Positions 1 through 6,158 of a stretch of 33,269 nucleotides of DNA are shown here, piece after piece. The stretch is from contig CAZTLW010000009.1 in assembly GCA_964614585.1 (NCBI GenBank), positions 1-33,269 of the forward strand. Reading direction: 5' to 3'. The position numbers and the translations under genes were made by a program. Below the pieces are notes generated by a model, which searched no databases, had not been told where the DNA came from, and saw only the letters and a list, made by a program, of their open reading frames with translations. Source of the DNA: JAHEFX01 sp964614585 (GTDB lineage Bacteria; Actinomycetota; Acidimicrobiia; Spongiisociales; JAENVV01). Position 1 is the first letter of the stretch. Every line of letters begins with the position of its first letter.

Positions 1-56
1 CCCATCGTCCCGATGTTCACATGCGGCTTCGACCGCTCGAACTTCTGCTTGGCCAC
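1..56 (-). CDS. tuf: Elongation factor Tu, N-terminal fragment (cut by window edge)
   Basis: Only the first 18 codons lie in the window. They read (M)AKQKFERSKPHVNIGTMG, which matches the invariant EF-Tu amino terminus just before the GTPase P-loop. EF-Tu delivers aminoacyl-tRNA to the ribosome in the cytoplasm. The start is GTG at 56, chosen because an AAGGAG Shine-Dalgarno sequence (63-68) lies 6 nt upstream. The gene follows three tRNA genes on the same strand and is probably co-transcribed with them. The family usually has Ile where this protein has Met in GTMG. The rest of the gene lies to the left of the window. Confidence 0.93.
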   Translation of the reverse strand, partial: MAKQKFERSKPHVNIGTM

Positions 57-62
57 CTCAAT

Positions 63-68
63 CTCCTT
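63..68 (-). promoter_or_regulatory. Shine-Dalgarno site of tuf
   Basis: AAGGAG on the minus strand, 6 nt before the GTG start of tuf. It fixes that start codon and contrasts with the many genes in this window that have no ribosome-binding site. Confidence 0.85.
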
Positions 69-108
69 GTTCGTCGATGGCGGGCTGTCCCTGTGGCTGA
101 CGGTGCCG

Positions 109-182
109 TAGCGGCGGGCGGACTCGAACCGCCGACCTCTCGATTATGAGTCGAGCGCTCTTACCGACTGAGCTACGCCGCC
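109..182 (-). tRNA. tRNA-Met (CAU), elongator type
   Basis: The minus strand folds into a full cloverleaf: acceptor GGCGGCG pairs with CGCCGCT (one G-U pair), and the D-arm is GCTC...GAGC. The anticodon stem CTCGA/TCGAG closes the loop CTCATAA, and the T-arm is GGCGG-TTCGAGT-CCGCC. The anticodon is CAT. The stem lacks the three G-C pairs of an initiator tRNA, so it is an elongator. A tRNA-Ile2 with a modified CAU anticodon cannot be fully excluded, but ACTCATAAT is typical of elongator Met. The discriminator is A and no CCA is encoded. Confidence 0.95.
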
Positions 183-274
183 GCACGTGCAGGCTGTCGC
201 CTGGACCTGTTCCGGTTGTCGTGGTCGCTTGCGCGGCCACGCGCACCGCCCCCGTGTGCCGGGGTGGGGTGCCG

Positions 275-347
275 AGCCTCCTACCAGAATCGAACTGGTG
301 ACCTCTTCCTTACCATGGAAGCGCTCTGCCGACTGAGCTAAGGAGGC
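275..347 (-). tRNA. tRNA-Thr (GGU)
   Basis: Minus-strand cloverleaf with acceptor GCCTCCT/AGGAGGC, anticodon stem CTTCC/GGAAG and loop ATGGTAA, giving anticodon GGT (Thr). The T-arm is CCAG-TTCGATT-CTGG. The discriminator is T and CCA is not encoded. It lies between tRNA-Tyr and tRNA-Met on the same strand. Confidence 0.96.
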
Positions 348-366
348 AGGGGACCTGAATTGTACG

Positions 367-448
367 TGCCGGGAGGAGGATTCGAACCTCCGAAGGCTGA
401 GCCGGCAGATTTACAGTCTGCTCCCTTTGGCCGCTCGGGCATCCCGGC
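367..448 (-). tRNA. tRNA-Tyr (GUA)
   Basis: Minus-strand class II tRNA of 82 nt with a long variable arm. The acceptor is GCCGGGA/TCCCGGC, and the anticodon stem GCAGA/TCTGC encloses CTGTAAA, giving anticodon GTA (Tyr). The T-arm is GGAGG-TTCGAAT-CCTCC. The discriminator is A and no CCA is encoded. It is first in the Tyr-Thr-Met-tuf series. Confidence 0.97.
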
Positions 449-477
449 AGGGCCCCGGGTACCCGGAGCGGGCGCGC

Positions 478-508
478 AGGATAGCGGCGGGCCCCTGCGT
501 ACGGACAA
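478..508 (-). promoter_or_regulatory. Probable promoter of the tRNA-Tyr/Thr/Met-tuf unit
   Basis: On the minus strand TTGTCC (503-508) is followed after 19 nt by TATCCT (478-483). Transcription would start about 20-25 nt before tRNA-Tyr. The spacing is slightly longer than the optimal 17 nt, so the -35 is less certain than the -10. Confidence 0.5.
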
Positions 509-537
509 TCTCCCTCGTGCGCTTCATTCATTTCAGG

Positions 538-543
538 TATCAT
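538..543 (+). promoter_or_regulatory. -10 element, near-leaderless promoter of the gene at 553
   Basis: TATCAT ends 9 nt before the ATG at 553, so the transcript would have a leader of only a few bases. No convincing Shine-Dalgarno sequence is present. Confidence 0.5.
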
Positions 544-552
544 TGAAGTGAG

Positions 553-1524
553 ATGGCTGCACACGACCTTCCCGAACGACTCGGGGCCTGGGTCGACGCC
601 GGGCTGATCACGCGAGACCAGGCCGACGCCATCCGGAACCACGAGGCTCAGACCGAAGAACACGGGCTCCCCAAGTGGGTGGAACCCGTCGCCTACCTCG
701 GCGCCGCCCTCGTGGCGGTCGCCCTCTTCCTCTTCGGGATCGAGGTGTGGGACCGCCTCGAGACGTGGGGCCAGATCGCCCTCGCCGCCGTCATCACCCT
801 CGTGCTGGCGGGCGCCGGTCTCCTCCTCCACCGCTCCGACGCCGCCCCGGCCCGCCGGGCCGCGTCGTTCGCCTGGTTCCTCACCGTCGCCGGGGTGGCG
901 GCGACCGTCGGGCTCACGCTGTTCGAGGCGACCGACCTGCCCGATGACTGGTCCATCCTGCTCACCGGCCTGGCGGCGTTCGTGTCCGGTGTGGCGCTCT
1001 ACCTCGTCGCCCGCACGGGCCTCCAGCAGGTGGCGATGGCCGCCGGCGCCGTCTTCACGATCGCCGCGATCCCCGAACTGCTGCCCCTGGCAGAAGTCTG
1101 GATGGTGACGCTGCTGTTCTTCGCCGTCGGCGTCGTGTGGCTGCTGTTCACCTGGGCCGGCCTGCTGCGACCGGCGGGCGCCGGTTGGGCAATCGGGTCG
1201 CTCCTGACCCTGACGATCGGCTTCGCCACGTTCGAGTCCGGCGATGCTCTCTGGGCCATCATCGGCATCGTCATGAGCCTCGTGCTCGTGTTCCTGTCTA
1301 CCCGGGTCGACGTCCGGACCCTGCTCGGGATCGGGGTGTTCGGCCTGGTCGTCTGGATCCCCGCCACGGTGACCAACCTCTTCGAGAGTTCCATCGCCGT
1401 CCCGGTGGCGATCCTGATCACCGGGGTCGTCACCCTCACCGTCGTGATCGCAGCGGTCAGGATGCGCCGGGCCAACCCGCCCGAGGCCATCACCGCCCGG
1501 GACGAGGAGACGGTCGATGCGTGA
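553..1524 (+). CDS. Polytopic membrane protein, DUF2157-like
   Basis: A 323-residue protein with a soluble amino-terminal segment of about 45 residues (helical, LGAWVDAGLITRDQADAIRNHE). It is followed by roughly nine or ten hydrophobic helices and a short charged tail. The architecture, with a predicted short helix-turn segment before a membrane block, resembles the DUF2157 family, whose function is unknown. No catalytic motif is visible. The ATG at 553 follows a TATCAT element by 9 nt. The next gene starts inside this one (8-nt overlap), so the two are probably co-transcribed and may work together at the cell envelope. Confidence 0.8.
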   Translation: MAAHDLPERLGAWVDAGLITRDQADAIRNHEAQTEEHGLPKWVEPVAYLGAALVAVALFLFGIEVWDRLETWGQIALAAVITLVLAGAGLLLHRSDAAPARRAASFAWFLTVAGVAATVGLTLFEATDLPDDWSILLTGLAAFVSGVALYLVARTGLQQVAMAAGAVFTIAAIPELLPLAEVWMVTLLFFAVGVVWLLFTWAGLLRPAGAGWAIGSLLTLTIGFATFESGDALWAIIGIVMSLVLVFLSTRVDVRTLLGIGVFGLVVWIPATVTNLFESSIAVPVAILITGVVTLTVVIAAVRMRRANPPEAITARDEETVDA

Positions 1525-2146
1525 CCGCACGACGATCGCCGTCGTCGGCGCCGGGCTCGCCGCCGTCGCCGCGATCCTCGTGATCGTCTTCGGCGCCATC
1601 CAGCCCATCCCCGACTTCGCCCCGCTGGAGGGGAGCGGCGAGACGGGCTACGTCGCCTATGTCCGCGACGGGGGCGGCGACCCCGGTGGGGTGGTCGTCG
1701 TCGACCTGGGGGCGGCGACCTCCGTCGAGGTCGACCTCGGCCGGGAGGGAGAGGTGCTCGGCTGGGACGACGACGGCAGTCTCGTCATGGTGCGCTTCGG
1801 GCCCGGGGCCGAGCAGTTCATGCTCATCGACCCCGCCACCGGGGAGCAGGTCGGTGAACTCGATGTCCAGGAGGGCCAGCGCTTCTTCGAGGAGGACGAG
1901 CCCGTCTGGATCGACCACGACGACGGTCTGCTCATTCTCGAGCGCGACCGGGACGGGCTCACCGCCTCCTTCGCGGCGCCCGAGTCCTACGACGTGGGCA
2001 GCGCGGCGGCCATGGGCGACGAGCGGATCGTGTTCGTGGATGAACTCGGGCGGGTCGCCGTCACGGGGCCCGGCGAGGACGTGGTCCCGGTACTGGTGGC
2101 CGACGACGCCCTCGAGTGGTGGCGGGTGACCGGCCGGGATCAGTAG
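1517..2146 (+). CDS. Membrane-anchored exported protein of unknown function
   Basis: A 209-residue protein with one amino-terminal hydrophobic segment (about residues 8-28) and no lipobox. An acidic, Val/Gly/Asp-rich extracellular part follows. That part has repeated short beta-strand-like stretches (GYVAYVRDGG, VLGWDDDGSLVMVRF, DDGLLILERD, DERIVFVDELGRVAV) recalling incomplete beta-propeller blades. I do not recognise a named family. It starts 8 nt inside the upstream gene, which implies translational coupling. Its stop overlaps the convergent htpX stop by 7 nt. Confidence 0.75.
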   Translation: MRDRTTIAVVGAGLAAVAAILVIVFGAIQPIPDFAPLEGSGETGYVAYVRDGGGDPGGVVVVDLGAATSVEVDLGREGEVLGWDDDGSLVMVRFGPGAEQFMLIDPATGEQVGELDVQEGQRFFEEDEPVWIDHDDGLLILERDRDGLTASFAAPESYDVGSAAAMGDERIVFVDELGRVAVTGPGEDVVPVLVADDALEWWRVTGRDQ

Positions 2147-3003
2147 CGGATCGGGCCGGCCATCTCCTCGAGGCGCTGGATGCGCGCCTCGATGGGCGGA
2201 TGGGTCGAGAAGAGATTCCCGAAGCCCCCGCCGCGGCGGTCGAGCGCCTTGCGGGGATTCTCGATGTAGAGCGAGGCGGTGGCCGGGTTGACGTCCATCG
2301 GCACCCGGCCGGTGGCGGCTCCGATCTTGCGGAGGGCGGAGGCGAGGGCGAGTGGCTTGCCGGTGAAGCCGGCCCCCGACTCGTCGGCCTGGAACTCCCG
2401 CGACCGGGAGATGGCGCTGCGGATGAGCAACGCCGCCAGCGGCGCCAGCAGGAACGAGGCGATGCCGACGATCGCTGCGATCGGGTTGTTGGCGTCCCGG
2501 CGGCCACCGCCGAACCAGAAGGCCATGCGGGTGAGGATCGTGATGGTGGCCGCCAGCATCGCCGCGACCGACCCGATGAGGATGTCGCGGTTGGCAACGT
2601 GGGCGAGTTCGTGGCCGAGCACGCCCTCGAGTTCGTCGCGGTCGAGGATGTCGAGCAGCCCGGCCGTGACCGCCACCGCGGCGTGGTTGGGGTCGCGGCC
2701 GGTGGCGAAGGCGTTGGGCTGGGGGTTGTCGATGAAGTGGATCGACGGCATGGGCATGTCGAGCCGGTAGGTGAGGTCGCGAACGATCTCGAACACGAAG
2801 GGGAACTCCTCCTCCGACGCCGGACGGGCCCGGGAGACGGCGAGGGCGATCTTGTCCGAGAAGAACCAGGCCGAGAAGTTCATGGCGCCGGCGAGGATCA
2901 GACCGAACCAGAACCCACCTTCGGGGAAGAGCGCGATGGCGATCCCCCAGACGAGGGCCGACATGAGGGCGAGGAGGGCGACGGTCTTGAGGTTGTTGGC
3001 CAC
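2140..3003 (-). CDS. htpX: Membrane zinc metalloprotease HtpX
   Basis: A 287-residue M48-family protease, the usual length for HtpX, which degrades misfolded membrane proteins. Two transmembrane helices near the amino terminus precede the zinc motif HELAH (residues 131-135). Two more helices follow, then the third ligand region FQADESGAGF. The GTG start at 3003 gives MANNLKTVALL, which matches the family amino terminus (NNLKT). An upstream in-frame ATG at 3072 would add a non-homologous tail. A TAGAAT element sits 10 nt before the GTG and no Shine-Dalgarno sequence is seen. It converges with the gene ending at 2146. Confidence 0.93.
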   Translation of the reverse strand: MANNLKTVALLALMSALVWGIAIALFPEGGFWFGLILAGAMNFSAWFFSDKIALAVSRARPASEEEFPFVFEIVRDLTYRLDMPMPSIHFIDNPQPNAFATGRDPNHAAVAVTAGLLDILDRDELEGVLGHELAHVANRDILIGSVAAMLAATITILTRMAFWFGGGRRDANNPIAAIVGIASFLLAPLAALLIRSAISRSREFQADESGAGFTGKPLALASALRKIGAATGRVPMDVNPATASLYIENPRKALDRRGGGFGNLFSTHPPIEARIQRLEEMAGPIRY

Positions 3004-3013
3004 GGTGCCCGAA

Positions 3014-3019
3014 ATTCTA
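3014..3019 (-). promoter_or_regulatory. -10 element of htpX (near-leaderless)
   Basis: TAGAAT on the minus strand, 10 nt before the GTG start of htpX. Confidence 0.5.
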
Positions 3020-3042
3020 TGGAGGGGTGGGGCGTAGGGCCG

Positions 3043-3048
3043 TAGGGT
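3043..3048 (+). promoter_or_regulatory. -10 element of the GNAT gene (leaderless)
   Basis: TAGGGT lies 7 nt before the GTG at 3056. This favours 3056 over the alternative GTG at 3047, which would overlap the element. Confidence 0.45.
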
Positions 3049-3055
3049 GCCGCCG

Positions 3056-4212
3056 GTGCCCACCTTCACCACCGAGCGACTTCACGTCGTCCCATGGCGA
3101 AGGGCGCTCGGCCCGGATCCGATGGCGGAACTGGCCGGCCTGCTCACGCCGGCCAACACGGTGCATCTCGCACCCGAGTGGCAACGCGTCCCCGCCGACG
3201 TCGACCGGTGGCTGGACGCACGGGACGCCGAGGGCACTGTCTTCCTCGGGCTGACCGCCGACGACCTGCCCGCCGCCCTCCTCGTCACCGACCTCGTCGA
3301 GGGCGATGTGCCGGTGGAGGTCCGAGTCGGCTTCGTGATCGCCGGGGTCGCTGCGGGCCGGGGCCTGGCGACCGAGCTCCTCGGAGGGTTTGCCGCCTGG
3401 GCGGTCGGGCGCGGCGTCGAGCGCCTCGTGGCCGGGCTCGACCCGGCGAACCTCGCGTCCCGCCGGGTGCTCGAGAAGGCCGGCTTCGCACCCGATCCGA
3501 CGGCTCCGGAGGGTGGCGTCATGGTCGCCGATCTGGGTGGTCGGTTGCCGCGACTCCAGGATGGGGAGGTGGTGCTGCGGCCGTGGCGGACGGGCGACGC
3601 CGCCGCCCTGCACCCGGCGATGCAGGATCCCGAGATCGTGCGGTGGATNNNNNNNNNNNNNNNNNNNNNNNNNNNNNNNNNNNNNNNNNNNNNNNNNNNN
3701 NNNNNNNNNNNNNNNNNNNNNNNNNNNNNNNNNNNNNNNNNNNNNNNNGCGACGCCGCCGCCCTGCACCCGGCGATGCAGGATCCCGAGATCGTGCGGTG
3801 GATGGCGATCGACCAGCCGTACACGCTCGAAGATGCCGATGGGTTCATCGCCGGGACGGGGCAGGCGTGGGAGAAGCGGATTGCGGCCCACTTCGTGATC
3901 GAGGTGGATGGCCGGTTGGCTGGCTACCTGGGTGTCCTGTCGGTGGAGGACGGGATGCGGGTCGTGGAGTTGAGCTACTGGGTGGTCGCCGAGGCCCGGG
4001 GGCGAGGTGTGGCCCGGGCTGCCGTGGCGCTGGCGGTGGGGTGGGTTCGGGACGAGTTGGCGGCCGAGCGGATCGAGCTCGGGATGCTCGCCGGGAACGA
4101 GACGTCCCGCCGGGTCGCCGAGGCGAACGGTTTCACCTTCGAACGGACCCAGCCGAGCGGGAAGCTCCTCGACGGTGAACCGGCCGACGAGTGGGTGTTC
4201 GTGCTTGGCTGA
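3056..4212 (+). CDS. Two-domain GNAT (RimJ/RimL-like) acetyltransferase, interrupted by assembly gap
   Basis: The gene appears frame-shifted across the gap at 3649-3748, but 55 bases on both sides of the gap are identical. Removing one copy plus the Ns (155 bases) restores one open frame of about 333 residues. Domain 1 begins TFTTERLHVVPWRR and has the acetyl-CoA loop region GVAAGRGLATELL plus the NLASRRVLEKAGF end motif. Domain 2 begins VVLRPWRTGDAAALHPAM and repeats these as EARGRGVARAAV and NETSRRVAEANGF. Both domains keep the GNAT Gly/Arg-rich loop. GNAT enzymes transfer acetyl from acetyl-CoA to an amine; the substrate cannot be read here. A GTG at 3047 is an alternative start. Confidence 0.85.
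3649..3748. other. Assembly gap of 100 Ns that should probably be closed
   Basis: Exactly 100 Ns. Bases 3594-3648 and 3749-3803 are the same 55-bp sequence, as expected when two contigs overlap by a fixed k-mer length and a scaffolder inserts a default gap. Little or no real sequence is likely to be missing. Confidence 0.9.
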
Positions 4213-4223
4213 TTCCGTGGGCC

Positions 4224-4248
4224 GTGAGCGTCGCCTTCCGACGCTCAC
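4224..4248. terminator. Perfect hairpin between convergent genes, likely bidirectional terminator
   Basis: GTGAGCGTCG (4224-4233), loop CCTTC, CGACGCTCAC (4239-4248): a perfect 10-bp stem 11 nt after the GNAT stop codon and before the end of msrA on the other strand. There is no U-tract, which is common in high-GC actinobacteria. Its right arm is also part of a 20-bp direct repeat. Confidence 0.55.
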
Positions 4249-4290
4249 AACCCAGGGTCGGGGTCTGGGCGACGCTCACAACCCAGGGTT
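4239..4290. repeat. 20-bp direct repeat carrying AACCCAGGGT, downstream of msrA
   Basis: CGACGCTCACAACCCAGGGT occurs at 4239-4258 and again at 4270-4289. Each copy contains the near-palindrome AACCCAGGGT(T/C). The same 11-mer in complementary form, AACCCTGGGTT, occurs twice on the other side of msrA. Confidence 0.8.
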
Positions 4291-4307
4291 GGAGGCGTCG
4301 GGTGGGG

Positions 4308-4973
4308 TCAGCGGTTCGGTGGGGTCCAGACGCCCTTGGCCGGGCCCGGGGCGAACTGCTCGCCGACCGGCACCTGGCAGGCGCCGTGATTGCAGTACCC
4401 CATCGGGTTCTTGTGGAGGTACTGCTGGTGGTAGTCCTCGGCGTAGAAGAAGGGGCCGAAGTCCTCGATGACGGTCGTGATGGTGCCGTAGCCCGCCTCG
4501 TCGAGCTTCGATTGGTACGCATCCTGGGAGGCCTCGGCGATGCGCCGCTGCTCGTCGTTCGTCACGAAGATCGCCGAGCGGTACTGGGTGCCGACGTCGT
4601 TGCCCTGCCGGTTGAGGGTGGTGGGGTCGTGCTGCTCCCAGAAGTGGCGGAGCACCTCCTCGAAGGGGAGCTCGGCGGGGCGGTACACGACGAGCGCCAC
4701 CTCGGCGTGGCCGGTGTCGGCCGTGCACACCTCGCGATAGGTGGGGTAGTCGGTGGTGCCGCCCTGGTACCCGGCGGCGGTGGTGAACACGCCGGGCAGC
4801 TGCCAGAAGATCCGCTCCGCGCCCCAGAAGCAGCCCATGCCGAACGAGACGTGCTCGGTGTCGTCGGGGAACGGGGGGTGCATCGACGTGCCGAGCACCT
4901 CGTGGGTCTCGGGCACCGAGTAGGGGTAGTCGGTGCGATCGGCCGGGGGCTCGGAGCGGTTCCAGAAGGCCAT
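4308..4973 (-). CDS. msrA: Peptide methionine (S)-S-oxide reductase MsrA
   Basis: A 221-residue cytoplasmic enzyme that reduces methionine-S-sulfoxide in oxidised proteins, using thioredoxin. The catalytic motif GCFWGAER (Cys48) is intact. The conserved stretches GYQGGTTDYPTYREVC, TGHAEVALVVY, FWEQHDPTTLNRQGNDVGTQYRS and YHQQYLHKNPMGYC are all present. Cys residues near the carboxyl end (GYCNHGACQVP) are candidate resolving cysteines. The ATG at 4973 follows TACCCT by 7 nt, suggesting a leaderless message. It is a single gene flanked by short palindromic repeats. Confidence 0.96.
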   Translation of the reverse strand: MAFWNRSEPPADRTDYPYSVPETHEVLGTSMHPPFPDDTEHVSFGMGCFWGAERIFWQLPGVFTTAAGYQGGTTDYPTYREVCTADTGHAEVALVVYRPAELPFEEVLRHFWEQHDPTTLNRQGNDVGTQYRSAIFVTNDEQRRIAEASQDAYQSKLDEAGYGTITTVIEDFGPFFYAEDYHQQYLHKNPMGYCNHGACQVPVGEQFAPGPAKGVWTPPNR

Positions 4974-4980
4974 GGGGTAG

Positions 4981-4986
4981 AGGGTA
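4981..4986 (-). promoter_or_regulatory. -10 element of msrA (leaderless)
   Basis: TACCCT on the minus strand, 7 nt before the msrA ATG. Confidence 0.5.
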
Positions 4987-5051
4987 GGAGCGGAGCAGCC
5001 GTGGCGCCGAGGCTCGTTCTGGGGGCTGACAACCGCATTTCCGCAGGTGTG

Positions 5052-5093
5052 AACCCTGGGTTGCCGATCCGGCGCAGGCCTCAACCCTGGGTT
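5052..5093. repeat. Pair of AACCCTGGGTT repeats upstream of msrA
   Basis: AACCCTGGGTT occurs at 5052-5062 and 5083-5093, in inverted orientation relative to the AACCCAGGGT copies at 4249-4290. The 123-bp space between msrA and the end of the methyltransferase gene holds no other gene. Confidence 0.75.
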
Positions 5094-5096
5094 CGC

Positions 5097-6158
5097 TCAG
5101 AGCCGGGCCACAACCACCCGGAAATCGCCCAAGCCGCGGGGGTGCATGAGGGTCTCCGCCTCCGTGCGGATCGACCGGACCTGCAGGCGCTCCATGGGGG
5201 CCGTCTCATCCGTCGAGCGGGCCAGCTCCAGCTCCCGGTGCCGCAGCCCCGACAGGCGCTCGCGCAGGCCCAGCGACGCCAGGAAGTCGTCCTGGCGGTG
5301 CACCTCCACCTCCGCCCCGGCTGCCTCCAACGCCGCCCGCAGCGCCGTGACGTTCACGTCGACCGTGATGTCCGTCTCCCCCGGCTCCGCCAACGGGTGC
5401 GGGCCCAGATGGTGCGACCGGTACGTCCGCAGGGTCCCGTCCTGCCGCCGCGGCGCCAGGTTCTCCGTCACGTCGCCATAGTCGACCAACACCAGCGTTC
5501 CCCGCCCCAACCGATCCAACGCGTCCGTCACCCACGCCGCCGCCGCCAGTTGCACCTCCACGATCCCCCGCTCCGGGCAGGGCAATCCGAATCGCTCGGC
5601 CCACTCGGCCACGTCCGGCCGGGCATCGACCGTGACCAGCACCAGCTCGCCGTCCTGCTCGCCGACGAACCGCTCGGTCCACCCATCGCCCTCGCGGATG
5701 GCGAGCGCCACCGGCAGGTTGTCCAACAGCTCGTTGGCGATCACCACGCCCTCGATCGGCTCGGGGACGTCGGCGAGGCCCGCCACCACCCGGTCGGCGC
5801 CGACAACGCCAGCGAGGACGGTGCGGGCGGCGGGTGAGGCCTCGATGGCCCAGGCCTCAACCTCCCGCTCCAGCGTCGCCAGCAGTGGGCGCAGCAGCGA
5901 GCCGCTGCCGGCCGCCACCTCCACCACCCGGCGGCCGTCGACCCGGGCCAACTCGGCATCGACGAACGTCGCGAGGGTCTCGCCGAACAGGGGGCTCACC
6001 TCGGGGCTGGTCAGGAAGTCGCCCGCCTTCTCGCTGCGAAGGACGTCGCCGCCGAAGAACCCGTCCGGGTCGTACAGGGCGACGGCCTGGAAATCGTCGA
6101 ACGGCAGCGGGCCCTCGGCGTCGATCCGGGCGAGGAGCCGCTCCTTGAGGGAGGCCAC
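5097..6158 (-). CDS. SAM-dependent methyltransferase, MidA/NDUFAF7 family (complex I assembly)
   Basis: A 353-residue protein of the DUF185/COG1565 family. The SAM site is VVEVAAGSGSLLRPLL (about residues 78-93), preceded by the family hallmark KAGDFLTSPEVSPLFGETLA and followed by VVIANELLDNLPV. The mitochondrial member NDUFAF7 dimethylates an arginine of the 49-kDa subunit of complex I (NuoD homologue) and is needed for assembly. The GTG start at 6158 directly abuts the TAG stop of nuoN, so this is the last gene of the nuo operon. The NuoD encoded here keeps the target-type arginine (HRG, Arg62). Family and context are clear; the substrate is inferred. Confidence 0.88.
   Translation of the reverse strand: MASLKERLLARIDAEGPLPFDDFQAVALYDPDGFFGGDVLRSEKAGDFLTSPEVSPLFGETLATFVDAELARVDGRRVVEVAAGSGSLLRPLLATLEREVEAWAIEASPAARTVLAGVVGADRVVAGLADVPEPIEGVVIANELLDNLPVALAIREGDGWTERFVGEQDGELVLVTVDARPDVAEWAERFGLPCPERGIVEVQLAAAAWVTDALDRLGRGTLVLVDYGDVTENLAPRRQDGTLRTYRSHHLGPHPLAEPGETDITVDVNVTALRAALEAAGAEVEVHRQDDFLASLGLRERLSGLRHRELELARSTDETAPMERLQVRSIRTEAETLMHPRGLGDFRVVVARL

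Noticed and set aside
58..246. Minus-strand short frame upstream of tuf
   Set aside because: It covers tRNA-Met and its product is mostly translated tRNA sequence.
310..1608. Minus-strand open frame of 432 codons overlapping tRNA genes
   Set aside because: It runs through tRNA-Tyr and antisense to the membrane protein gene at 553. The tRNA cloverleaves and the plus-strand protein text are much stronger.
3047..4212. GNAT gene as a frameshifted pseudogene
   Set aside because: The break is at an N gap with identical 55-bp flanks, and collapsing it restores the frame, so decay of the gene is not supported.
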